This document shows positions 35,350-45,837 of a stretch of 64,000 nucleotides of DNA, one piece after another. The notes under the pieces were generated by a model. The model was not told where the DNA came from and made no database searches. It was given only the letters and a program-made list of their open reading frames with translations. Where the stretch lies: contig OY987298.1 in NCBI GenBank assembly GCA_963920635.1, positions 109,869,309 through 109,933,308 on the forward strand, given 5' to 3'. The first letter of the stretch is position 1, and the number at the start of each line of letters is the position of its first letter. Origin of the DNA: Pseudeuparius sepicola. Lineage: Eukaryota > Arthropoda > Insecta > Coleoptera > Anthribidae. The translations under genes and the position numbers were made by a program.

Positions 35350-36718
35350 TCATATACTTATAGCAACATATACCGCGCAAGAGAGACGTCCGACCGGGGG
35401 AATAATTTGGCGGCCATTTTTACCCCTAAATGAGGCGGGAAATTTGAAATAATTTATACGGGGTGGGTTCCATAAATAATGTAATGTCTTGGTTGTCGTT
35501 TTGTGTAAAATGGAAATTATTTTAGTTCAAAGTACAACATAGGACATAGGTCCACTATTGTTGGTTTTAATTTTAAATTAATGCATTCGGGAAACGAAGC
35601 AGTTAAATAGGTTGAGAAATTGTACAACTTAATCAAAACAATATTTTAATCATCATAAGGAGAAGTAATTTAATTATTATTGTACATTACACTGTATACC
35701 TACAATAGCTACAATATAAATACTTGCAAAAATATGAAAATATTTTTAATTACCTAACATTTTCATACACTATTACTTGGTATAATTATTTCTTTGAATA
35801 CTTTTAATAATAATAACCTATTTTCCAGGAACATATCTATACCTGTTTCTGAATTTTTAGGCAGCTAGTTTTATTCCTTAAAGCTTTTTATTTTTGTTTG
35901 TTTAAAAAATACAAGCAAAATAAAACTTGGTAACTTCAACTTCTACCACTTTAATCTTTGCTTCAAAAATGAAAGTGAAGTGATTTTTAATACGCTCTTC
36001 TTTGATAAACTTCAATAATTTTGCTGGCGGTGATCTGCGCAGTTAACAGGTTTACTTGCTGCTTTTGTTTGCATTTCTTCGGTTAATTATTTGCTCCAGA
36101 AATGCGGCTCTCTTCGTCGTATCGAGAATTACAATGTCTCCATTTTTCTCATCTCCCCGAGTTATTTCTTGAACTTATTTTTTAATATTATAGTCGATGA
36201 CACCTAGAGTACTAAGCCACTTTGTAAATTTAGTTTCTTCTCTTGAAAACCTAAAAATCAGCAAGAAATCAGAAAATATCGATGAGAAAAAAAATATTAT
36301 TTGGCAAAAAATTATACCTATTTACCTACCTATGGAATGCAATTTCACAATCTGGATGTAAAGCCTCTTTGCATTTTTGCACCAGGTCATGTTTTGATCT
36401 CGTAAATATGAGAACGAAAAGCTATCAACCGTACAAAAGAAAAAATCGCGATTAAAAACTAAAAACGCATCTCATCAAAAAAGCATGTCACGGTGACTTT
36501 TATGATTTTACCGGTACCTTCAAAAAGTATAATGCAATTTCATTTATACTGTATACAAACATTTAAACAAGGAATAAGGTAGCCACCGTTCAAACTGTCA
36601 AAATAGGGTTAAAAATGGCGGCGAATTCCATCTCTTTTCGTTCCCTGCGCCTTGCCGTGCGCAATAGGGCCAAAAGCGGTATATGTTAATATACAGGTAT
36701 ATGGCTATGCTACTCACG
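35350..36718. mobile_element. Probable 1.37-kb TIR element with coding remnants
   Basis: Imperfect inverted arms share CAACATATACCGC/ TTAACATATACCGC and a GGCGGCCATTTTTA-like block (35350-35450 against about 36585-36718). A 12-base direct repeat CTAAAGCTATGC is at 35338-35349 and 36719-36730. On the minus strand, near 36400-36230 and 36180-36080, exon-like readings occur (KEALHPDCEIAFHR, an intron with gtaggt...ttttag, then FSREETKFTKWLSTLG and ILDTTKRAAFLEQII). I do not recognise the family; a transposon-encoded protein is likely. Confidence 0.5.
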
Positions 36719-36924
36719 CTAAAGCTATGCAGTCGAGCCAGTTCCATGCATCTCTAAGGTAGGTGAAAGGTTGAAGAATAAAACCTCTCGCCATCACCTT
36801 CACACCTGACTGAAACGTAGAGATGCCCGTGAATATGGGAACAAGAAATTTAGTAATGTTGTTATAACTTAATATTAGTCAACTCTCCGAAATGTTCAAA
36901 AAGTGAATTGCAAATAATATTATA

Positions 36925-38151
36925 CAGGGTGTCCCGTTAATAATGGTACATAGCTCTAGGGGGTGTTATTCACACCAAAATAAGCCGATTGGGCCAAACT
37001 TGCCTTATCCGCAAGTCGCTCCATTCCTATCTACAGGGGGTTAAAGTCAATTTTTTTTTCGAAATTTTATATTTTGGGCACCGCTGAACGGATTGAGTTG
37101 AAAATTTGTATTTTTGGGTTTTTTAAGGGTGATCATTTTGAATATGGGGTCAATTTTGAGTTTCCCGCAAGAGGGCGCTACTTATGCCTTACTTATGTGA
37201 TAATATCACTTTTTGTCTCTTAAGATTCGGCAATTTTGACCAAATTTTATGAAAGTGCATTTAATTTTGTACAAAAAAGGTATACTTGTTGCAACTTCAT
37301 AAACTTGAACGTTTTTTATCTAGAGGCCATTTTAGTTGGCATGGATTTATCGGGCATTAATTTATAAGCATTCATTATTCATTAACTTCCAAATTACGAG
37401 TATTTAGGTATTAAGTGACTAATTGACACCTATTATTATTATTGAATAATTATTATTTAAATATTCCTCTCATACTTGTCTTATTATACCTAATAGTAAC
37501 TCTGTGGCGGCTTGTTATTACCCACAGGAACCTAAAACGTCAAAAATAAATAAAATGTTAGATTAAGGAAATGTTTGGAAATAGTTGGCATTTTGAAAAT
37601 TTATTGTGAATAACTGATATTGTTTTGAGCAAGTAAACAATAAAAATGAAATAGTCCTCACAATAAAAATTTCCAATTTCCACGCCTCCTACGATAATAA
37701 TGAATGCTTATAAATTAATGCCCGATAAATCCGTGCCAACTTAAATGGCCTCTAGATAAAAAACGGTCAAGTTTATGAAGTTGCAAGTTTTTTGTACAAA
37801 ATTAAACGCACTTTCATAAAATTTGGTCAAAATTGCCGAATCTTAAGAGACAACAAAATTATGAGTTATATTATCATATAAGTAAGGCATAAGTAGCGCC
37901 CTCTTGCAGGAAACTCAAAATTGACCTCATATTCAAAATGGTCACCCTTAAAAACCCAAAAATACAAATTTTCAACTCGATCCGTTCAGCGGTGCCCAAA
38001 ATATTATAAAATTTCGAAAAAAAAATTGACTTTAACCCCCTGTAGATAGGAATGGAGCGACTTTCGGATAAGGCAAGTTTGGCCCAATCGGCTTATTTTG
38101 GTGTGAATAACACCCCCTAGAGCTATGTACCATTATTAACGGGACACCCTG
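36925..38151. mobile_element. 1.2-kb palindromic element, TA-flanked
   Basis: The ends CAGGGTGTCCCGTTAATAAT are perfect inverted copies and complementarity continues for several hundred bases on each side (for example the GATCATTTTGAATATGGGGT segment near 37130 against 37930). TA flanks both ends. No coding frame. Confidence 0.9.
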
Positions 38152-38468
38152 TATAGAAAAAGTTGCTAGGATGTAATATAATAAATATACTTTTTTTATA
38201 TTTTTTGAATTTTTTTGAAATATGTACATGGTAGTAAATAAAAATAAGTGAATATTAAGAACAGTTTTTATTAAAAATAAAAAACAAAAAATAAAAAATT
38301 AATCAAATTCTAAAAAACATCCAATAGAAAAGTTCCTGAAATAGAAAAATATCAATATCATTATTATGTAATGTGGCCAAAGTATGCAAGGATATGGCAG
38401 CCACATTATTTTTGTATATTGGCAGATTTGTATCGATTATAAAAAAAGGTTAAACGCTTAAATATTCA
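38152..38468. other. AT-rich spacer, nothing recognised
   Basis: Low-complexity A/T-rich sequence without a gene or repeat structure that I can identify. Confidence 0.5.
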
Positions 38469-38893
38469 GGGCCGCGGTAGCGTCGCTCGTACCGCCGCTG
38501 ACTTTTCAGACTGCATGTTTTTCTGCCTTCGATCGACCTTGGTTCGAACCGATGTCGAGGCAGGCGCATGCACATGTCTTTAAAGGAAAACACCGCTATG
38601 GCCAAGAGCCCCGGACAAATGTGGGCTCACGGTATTGCTCCTAAATAGGTTTATCCGTGTGATTTACTAATTGTCCTACACTCACGGGGATTACTACGGT
38701 TTTCTAGGGTTTTCCATAGTACTTGAGCGAATGCTATCCTAGTTCTATCGGGAAAAAAGTCGGCCCTAACCGCAAATGGCAACGAAGACAAAATAATAGT
38801 AATTGCCCCCCTCCCCCGCACAAGGATGTGGTTGCTTCTGGGATACTCCTAGTTTGGAGCATTGTGAGGGTTAGAATTATTATTATTATATCA
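38469..38893 (+). mobile_element. tRNA-derived SINE
   Basis: The GC-rich head contains an A-box-like GTAGCGTCGCTCG near 38477 and a canonical B box GGTTCGAACC at 38541-38550. A unique body of about 300 bases follows, ending in an (ATT)n tail at about 38875-38890. This is the standard layout of a pol III-transcribed SINE mobilised by a LINE. I see no clear target duplication. Confidence 0.75.
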
Positions 38894-40499
38894 AAAAGTT
38901 TGTGCCAAATAGAAAAAAACTTATTGTTGGTCTAGAGAAAAAACTTTTGTGGTATTGTTTTTGCACATGTCAGAAGACGTTTGAATCGATTTATTTATAC
39001 CGTATTGTGACTGCAGTTTGCAGTAAATTGTAGTGTATTTCTTTATTATAATTACTGATATATTACCTAAGTGGATAATAAACATACCTTTTTTAATTTT
39101 ATGTACCTACACTCCGACTCACGACCGAGCACACGACACACAATCAATTTTCACCTCGCATTCTACCAAAAATGTTCAACATGTATTAAAATGGCGTCCA
39201 AGTAAGGCCACGCGATGCCGTTTGCCATTGTTGTTTCGTTATCGTCCGAGCTTGCTTTCAGTCGCTGGCGGTGCCGAGTGGCAATGCCTGCGCATAGTGT
39301 TGTGCATGCGTAAAGAAATACATCAAACGATAGACTCAATCAATAAATAAAATAAATATTGTCATGAGAATCCGTAAAAAGTTATCGTTAGGATATTGCA
39401 ATTGGTAGCTTTTCCCCATATAATATTTGCAATATTCTTTGATCAGTGTTCCAGGGATATTAAAAACATGACCTTCAGCATATGTTACCAATAATATATT
39501 TTATGTGAAGTTTTATTTAAAACGTTGTAAAAGCAACATTTTCAAAATATTACTAAGTTTGCACAACCTGCTGGATATCATGTCCTGGTAATATAAATTC
39601 TGAAACATTTTATTTAAAACTTTGTTACTATTTGAAAAGTGCAATGTCATATTTCCAAGGTTATTTCTAGCTAAAAGAAACATTATAATATAAATATAAC
39701 TGGGGAAATAGTCCCTGCAATGTTCCAAAGGTTCTGTTTAGTAGGACGGTTTTCATAGGTTTCAGGTATGCGAATTTAACATTTCTGCTTATTTTTATTC
39801 TGGATACATTGAATGAGTTTTAGGTTTGCGGGTATGACAGTTTATTGACAACACAGAGTTTAATATGACTAACTATAAATTATACAATTAATTCAAAAAG
39901 CCGGCCCAGAGAGGTCCACGGATAATCTGGAAACAAGAAACAGTAAGTTAAGCTGCAAGCTTTTAATAGTTAACGGAGAGCACACAACTAGTTAATCCTA
40001 TCCTATCTAACTTGGTTATGTTGGATAAAGATCTCTCGTTCCTCCAACAGGTTAATGGATGATAGGACGGGTAAGGTCGGTTGGGAACAGTTCTATCCTA
40101 AGTCCACTCACCTGGGACTATATTGGATGTAAGAGAGCCTCCTTGGTAGTCGCAGCCTATTTATGTAGTATGGGTGGCACCGCCTACTGGTGGTTATGTC
40201 GTTTTGCCTTGGACGTGGGAAACCCTGCCCAATAAATATGTGCTCGGCTTATAGGGGTCGCAAAAAATTCCAAAACAGGACGATTTTTTCAGGGTTGCAA
40301 ATATCACACTCGAACCCCTGGTACGAATTGAGCTATAGGGTGGTTTCCTAAAAAAATTTCTAGAGCAAAATGACCCTAATAAAAGTTGTAGGGGATCAAA
40401 GTATGAACAAAATTTCCTCTTTTTTTTGGAAATTCAAAAAAGTGTGCTGGCCGGGCATTTTCAATTTTTTAGAGGATTTTTTTTAAATATTCACTGCAA
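38894..40499. other. Spacer, no supported gene
   Basis: Mostly AT-rich. A somewhat GC-richer patch at 39105-39330 lacks a recognisable coding domain. Near 40331 a CTATAGGGTGGTTTCCTAAA sequence resembles one end of the TA-flanked elements, without a partner. Confidence 0.45.
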
Positions 40500-41110
40500 A
40501 TCTTACAACGATTATGAGATTTGTCTGCCTCATCCCCGGAGCCCTGCATCACCCTTCAACGAATCTGTCCCTCGGATATTCTTCCAGGACTCCAATTACC
40601 ACTGGAAGTGCGATCCCCACAAGGAGCTCCGGACTCATCAGCCTGCTCATGGATCCCTCCCTGGCAAGAAGGTTGGCGGTCTCATTCCCTGTGATGCCCG
40701 AATGTCCAGGCACCCAAGACAGAACCACCCTGTTCATTTCGGCCAACAGCTTGACAGGAGAGGCATCGACTCTTTCAGCTCTGACCACAGTTTCTGATGC
40801 CCGCGGGGCGAGCCCCCAGTTACCTAATTGTTGAGACCCTCTAACCTGAGGGCCGCCTCATACTCTACCACCGCCCCCAATGGAAGAAATCCCCACCAAA
40901 GCCTCTAGGGCCTGAGAGGGGGTAGTCCTGACAGCCCTCTTGGTCTGGTCCTGCAAATGCCGGACTAGATGACGTCGCCATTAGTGATCATGGGTTCAAT
41001 CCCCACGAAGTGGCAACACGCCCAAAGCGCATTGCATGCCTTCGTGGTCCTCGCGAGGACTCAAAAGTCGATCTGGAATCCAGCCAGACTCCCATATACT
41101 TGACCTTCAT
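40500..41110 (-). pseudogene. LINE fragment: end of RT plus RNase H domain
   Basis: On the minus strand, KYMGVWLDSRSTF near 41100-41060 is typical of the thumb region after a LINE reverse transcriptase. After a gap and stops comes RHLQDQTKRAVRTT, then RNase H with LSWVPGHSGITGNETANLLA near 40680 (the His-containing end of the fold). RNase H downstream of RT points to the I, LOA or related clades. A deletion of roughly 90 residues and several stops show that it is dead. Confidence 0.78.
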
Positions 41111-41897
41111 TTTGTTTTCTAGTTGGACCCATGTCAAGTGATTTCTTGGAGCGAGGAATTCAAATGCCAGACTAATTTTTGTTTATGATATACAGGATGA
41201 TTTTTACAGGACTATTACCGCAATTTTCTCGCTTATTTTGCACCCCACAAAAAAAACTGAGAAACAAAAGAATGGCAATTTTAGTTATCTGGGTGACTCT
41301 GAAAAGGAAATCCGCTATTGATAACCGTATGATGTTTATTTTAAGAGATAGAAGAACATTTTTGTATTGAAAACTATTGATACCATTGACAAACTTTATG
41401 TGAGCGGGTTGGCGTACTCTCACCCTACCGGTAGCGCGATGCCTGTCAAACTTGTTCTGTTATGCGGCTCTTATTTGACACCAGAGAAACATTTAAATTA
41501 TCAATTTTTCTTTGGTATAATTCGTGTTCTTTATGATCAAAACCAATTTGTAACACGATTGTTGTGTAACCTATTAAAATTGACGCAAGATTCGCGTTGC
41601 TACATACATTTTATTAATGGTTTTAAGGTCCTTGCTGCGTAAGGGTTGCTAAGCAATTCTTTTTGTACCTAGCAACTAGCAACCAAAATAACAGGGCACC
41701 TCGAACATTTCACTTTCGCTTTCGGACCTGTTGGCGAGCATGTAAAGTGAACTTACGGGGGAGGGAGCAGGAAAAGAAAATATTACCTCAAATTTGAAAT
41801 TACAGTCTGAAAAAGAGTATCTGTAAATATTTGCGTAATAATCTTATCGGCAATGAAATGAAATAATCTTATCATTATAATAAGTGTGTATGATCTA
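41111..41897. other. Spacer upstream of NACHT gene, nothing supported
   Basis: A single-ended TACAGGATGATTTTTACAGG near 41191 may be a truncated MITE end. No gene is recognised. Confidence 0.4.
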
Positions 41898-42268
41898 CAG
41901 TATGTCCCAGCATAAGTGAATAACAAAACCTATTTAGGATCCAGTCCTTCTTGATTAGAAGCTAATTTCTAGCATATTTTCAGTTTTGAAAAATCAAGAT
42001 GTCATTAACAGTAGTGATTTATATCTATGAACGTGAAGTCTGTCGAAAAAAATATTAAAAAAAGTGGCTTAGAAATAAAAATTTTGCATGTTCATCAAAT
42101 TTCAAAATTAATAGCCTACTTTGATTTTATAAAAAATTTCGAAATAATGGATATAAAAACACATTGCCTACACGTAAATAAATAGCCCCTGTCAAGGACA
42201 TCTCTTGCTTTTCAAATCTTAAAATGTGCTGAAAATTTGTGTTCTTTCACTTATCCTGGGACATACTG
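41898..42268. mobile_element. TA-flanked palindromic MITE upstream of the NACHT gene
   Basis: CAGTATGTCCCAGCATAAGT and the right end CACTTATCCTGGGACATACTG are inverted copies; TA flanks both. It ends about 115 bases before the putative TATA box of the NACHT gene, so it could affect that gene's promoter region. Confidence 0.82.
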
Positions 42269-42384
42269 TATAAGGTAAATTTAAATAGATAGGAATGTGG
42301 TAAATATTGCAAAAGGTATTATTTATTTAAGAACTCATATTTTGCAAAGACACTGAAACTAGACACTACGCAACTTGGGCATTG

Positions 42385-42393
42385 TATATAAAA
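42385..42393 (+). promoter_or_regulatory. Putative TATA box of the NACHT gene
   Basis: TATATAAAA lies 84 bases upstream of the ATG at 42477, a plausible core promoter distance for an intronless gene with a short 5' UTR. AT-rich context lowers confidence. Confidence 0.4.
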
Positions 42394-42476
42394 GGTATAA
42401 TAGATAGAAATTTGGTACTTGTAGTAAAAAAGTATAAGAAATCATTACAGCATTACTCCTACATTGAAAGACCAAT

Positions 42477-45341
42477 ATGGACAAGTGCAAGCAATTAAAG
42501 TCAAGAGTAAAATATAAAAAGTTAGGCGATGGTGGTAGGCATGGTACCAACTTTCAAATGGATCTGTTGGCGCTATTTTTACTTAATGGTTATAAAATGA
42601 AAAAAACATTTTGGTTGTCAACAGAAAATGTTGCTGCTGGAAAATTTGATGATCTTGTATTTGAACATGTCACTGAAAATAACGAAGAGGAAGTTATTCT
42701 TTTACAAGCAAAACATAAGGCTTTAAAAGGGGCAGTATCAAGACAAGACTTTTTGTCTACAACTAAAAACAAAGATGACTTCAGTTTGCCCAAATATTTT
42801 TTATCTTACTTGGAAATAAAGGAAGAGTTCAATATTAGCAAATTGATCTTAACCACGAACATAAATCTTGATAATTGTGCCAAACATCTTTTTAAATCAG
42901 AGTTTATTGGTAAGGAAGACCCCGATACCTGCTTGTATTTTTCTAGTAAAAAAAACTGTTATTATATTTTTGATCAAAGCAAGAATCATGATTTTGTTGA
43001 AGATCTTATAAAAATATCAATGGATATTCTAGAAAAAAATGGAAAACAAGATATAAATATAAAGTTAGAAGATGAAATATGGAGTTTCTTCAGGATTCTT
43101 AAAATAGCTGCAGACATGCCCAAGGAGGATAAAATTAGAACTGTGATAAAAGAGAGAATTGAGAGTCTCAACCTCAACAATATGTCAAATGATGTATACA
43201 ATGAAGTTTATTGCCGTTTAGAAAAATGGTACAATGCCAGGCAAGGAAGATATTTGACACTAACAGAAGCAAATGGCATATTTTTATCCAGTTTCAGCAA
43301 GAAATACCGATTAGATTTAGATGCGTTTTCTATAAAATTTAACCCTGCCAGTATTATACCCGAACTTTTTACTTGTTCTGCTCAAATTTTTAACATGGAA
43401 TGTAATGTTACATTGATGGATATACTGAAAATTTACCAAGGTCTTAAATTCATTGAAATGTCAGAAGATAAACCCCTTTTATGTGCAAAATTAAACGATA
43501 ACCATAGGGAAACTATCGAAGCATTTCGGGATAGTTACTATCAATTCTTAATGTTAGTTTGTGACCATAACATAACTAGTTTGGACATGTCAGTTATAAA
43601 TGACATTGTTTCGGGAACTAATTACAAGAAGGTTCTCTTAATTTCCAGTAGCCTCAATCGCGATATAAAAGCTGAAAAAGTTGATTTTGGGAGCAATATC
43701 ACCGAGGAAATTATCAGTACACTGGTAGAAAATGCTCAAGCCTACTTTCAAGGCTTTAACTCAAAACTAGTAGAGATATTACCAAACACTGATACATCCA
43801 CATGGCGTAAAATAATTCATTCAAAAGCACTAGAATGTTTGATTAAAAATGAAACCATTAAAATTGGCGAGCCATTAAGGAAAGTGTGCCCCAGTTACTA
43901 TATTGAAAGAAGTCTAATTGACAATTCTATTTCTCGAGAAATGCCAGAAGATAAACTGTTATCGTGTACTGAAAAGTGTATTATAGTTGCCGATACGCCT
44001 GGAATGGGAAAAACAACTCTCGTACATAACCTAGCATATTCCATAAAGGAACGATATCCACAGAATTGGATAATGGTGTTAATTTTAAACGAACCACATA
44101 TCACCAAATTTTTAAGAAGTTTTAAAAAATCCAATAGCATTAGTACAGATATGTGTATCGAAGACCTATTGATTGAACTACTAAAGTTAAACACAAAATT
44201 GGAGAAGGACTTTCTAAGGGAAAAACTGCTACGGTTTGGCGAAACTGTATTATTTATTGATGGATTTGACGAAATTTGTCCACATTATGAAAGTGAAGTT
44301 ATGTATTTGCTAGAGATTTTTATGAAGAATGATGCGTTTAGAAAAATATTCCTAACAACAAGACCTCATTTGTCAGATAAGTTAAAAGAAAATTTAAACG
44401 CAGTATCTTTTAGACTTATAGGTTTTGATAATAAAATACAAGAGACTTTTTTGGTTAAGTATTGGGAGCCACATTTCAGCGAATATGGAAGAAGGAAATT
44501 AGAAATTTTTGTGAAAAATCTCTTAGAGTTTATTAGGGAATCTATTACAGAAACTGAAAGATCATTTATTGGGATACCATTGCAATTAAAAATGCTGGCA
44601 GATGTCTACAAAGACAACAAGAAACTTGGTGGTTTGCAACAATACTTGGATTCTAATGATAATCATCCAGTTTTTGAACAGAATCTAAACATGACAAGTT
44701 TATATTCTTGGTTTATTGCACACAAATGTGAAATATACGAGATTGATAAATGCCAAAATCAAGGAAATGTAAACACCTATGATGACATAGATGATAAAAT
44801 AGCTGAATGTTTAGAGTTCTACAGGAAATTTGCTGTTTTCTATTTATTTAATGTACGATATGAAGATTTTTTAATGGAGGGAAGTGATTGGGAAAAAAAC
44901 CAAGATGTGGCAATCAGAATAGGGATAGTGGAAAAAGATGGTGAATATTTGACTTTCATACATAAAACATTTGCAGAATACTTTGCTGCTGAATATTATT
45001 TAAGCAGAATTGATACATGTAAAGAAGCCTTTGGTTTTTTCCTTAATAATATTTTAGGTGAATCTGGACTTTTTAATTCAACAATTGGGGCATTTATAAA
45101 TAGTATGTTTCCTTTGAGATTAGATAAATTAAACTTAGCTTCTTTAAACATTGATGAAGTGTTAGATCCCTCTAGTCACATACTGCATAATTGTAGTGGG
45201 CTTGGTTTCTTGGAAATTATAAAATGGTTAATTCCAAATTCAGAGTTTTGCCGAAAGATAAATAGAGGTGAAATAGTAGTTGATGGTGTCAATAGTAACG
45301 AATCACCATTGCATAAAAACAGCTTTTTTTATACATACTGA
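42477..45341 (+). CDS. PD-(D/E)xK nuclease-like / NACHT ATPase protein, large intronless ORF
   Basis: This is a 954-codon intronless frame from ATG 42477. Residues about 20-110 resemble PD-(D/E)xK nucleases of the type fused to bacterial STAND proteins: E50, FDD at 57-59 and QAKHK with Q77/K79. Residues about 495-800 form a NACHT-type STAND NTPase: Walker A TPGMGKTTL (507-515), Walker B VLFIDGFDE (591-599) and TTRP about 30 residues on. Near residue 825 comes the STAND-typical FIHKTFAEYFAAEYYL. It should be a nucleotide-switched sensor with a nuclease effector. The frame stops at 45341, just as ankyrin repeats begin; they continue one frame over at 45342-45837. Base composition matches the surroundings, and no signal peptide is seen. 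Nuclease assignment is from motifs only. Confidence 0.85.
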   Translation: MDKCKQLKSRVKYKKLGDGGRHGTNFQMDLLALFLLNGYKMKKTFWLSTENVAAGKFDDLVFEHVTENNEEEVILLQAKHKALKGAVSRQDFLSTTKNKDDFSLPKYFLSYLEIKEEFNISKLILTTNINLDNCAKHLFKSEFIGKEDPDTCLYFSSKKNCYYIFDQSKNHDFVEDLIKISMDILEKNGKQDINIKLEDEIWSFFRILKIAADMPKEDKIRTVIKERIESLNLNNMSNDVYNEVYCRLEKWYNARQGRYLTLTEANGIFLSSFSKKYRLDLDAFSIKFNPASIIPELFTCSAQIFNMECNVTLMDILKIYQGLKFIEMSEDKPLLCAKLNDNHRETIEAFRDSYYQFLMLVCDHNITSLDMSVINDIVSGTNYKKVLLISSSLNRDIKAEKVDFGSNITEEIISTLVENAQAYFQGFNSKLVEILPNTDTSTWRKIIHSKALECLIKNETIKIGEPLRKVCPSYYIERSLIDNSISREMPEDKLLSCTEKCIIVADTPGMGKTTLVHNLAYSIKERYPQNWIMVLILNEPHITKFLRSFKKSNSISTDMCIEDLLIELLKLNTKLEKDFLREKLLRFGETVLFIDGFDEICPHYESEVMYLLEIFMKNDAFRKIFLTTRPHLSDKLKENLNAVSFRLIGFDNKIQETFLVKYWEPHFSEYGRRKLEIFVKNLLEFIRESITETERSFIGIPLQLKMLADVYKDNKKLGGLQQYLDSNDNHPVFEQNLNMTSLYSWFIAHKCEIYEIDKCQNQGNVNTYDDIDDKIAECLEFYRKFAVFYLFNVRYEDFLMEGSDWEKNQDVAIRIGIVEKDGEYLTFIHKTFAEYFAAEYYLSRIDTCKEAFGFFLNNILGESGLFNSTIGAFINSMFPLRLDKLNLASLNIDEVLDPSSHILHNCSGLGFLEIIKWLIPNSEFCRKINRGEIVVDGVNSNESPLHKNSFFYTY

Positions 45342-45837
45342 GGTCATGGAATACTTATTGCAACATGGAGCAGACATCAATGTAACTAATGAAAATGGTA
45401 CCTCAGTTTTACATGACATTGTTTATTGGGGATATGAACCAACTAAACTTGTACTAAATGCAGGATATAATCCTCTAAATCGACTGGATTACTTTGGTAG
45501 AACTGAACTATATTATGCTGTGACAAGCAACTGTCCAAAAACCATAGAGATTTTAATTCAGAATGGTGGTGACTTAAATATTGCCGATGAGGATGGACAA
45601 ACACCTCTTCATAATGCCGTACGAGGAGGATATGCGGAATCTGTTAAATATCTTTTAACTAGGCGAGACATTTCTTTAGCTGAGGAGGACATTGTGTTTT
45701 TTGAAACATTGACAAAAGGCAATATAAATGTCTTCAAAAGTAACATGCAAACATTTCCCAGGGATTCTGATCAAGAGCAGCTCGAGAGTTATGATAATAT
45801 ATTAAAATTTTTAGAGATGAAAAAAAAAATCTGTTAA
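45335..45837 (+). CDS. C-terminal ankyrin repeats of the NACHT protein, after a 1-base frameshift
   Basis: In the frame shifted by one base, sequence resumes with HTEVMEYLLQHGADINVTNE and continues through about four ankyrin repeats (NGTSVLHDIVYWGYEPTKLV, GRTELYYAV...IEILIQNGGDLNIADE, DGQTPLHNAVRGGYAESVKY), then a Lys-rich tail to the stop at 45835-45837. The first repeat is split: SPLHK is in the upstream frame at about 45304-45318 and TAFF...EVMEYLL in this one. Removing one A from the run at about 45316-45320 would restore the frame, so it belongs to the preceding gene (about 1,119 residues in all). It is either a real mutation or an assembly error. Ankyrin repeats usually bind proteins, probably here as the sensor part. 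Confidence 0.85.

Noticed and set aside
40985..41020. GGGTTCAATCCC as a B box of a tRNA or SINE
   Set aside because: No A box at the right distance; it lies within a decayed LINE coding region.
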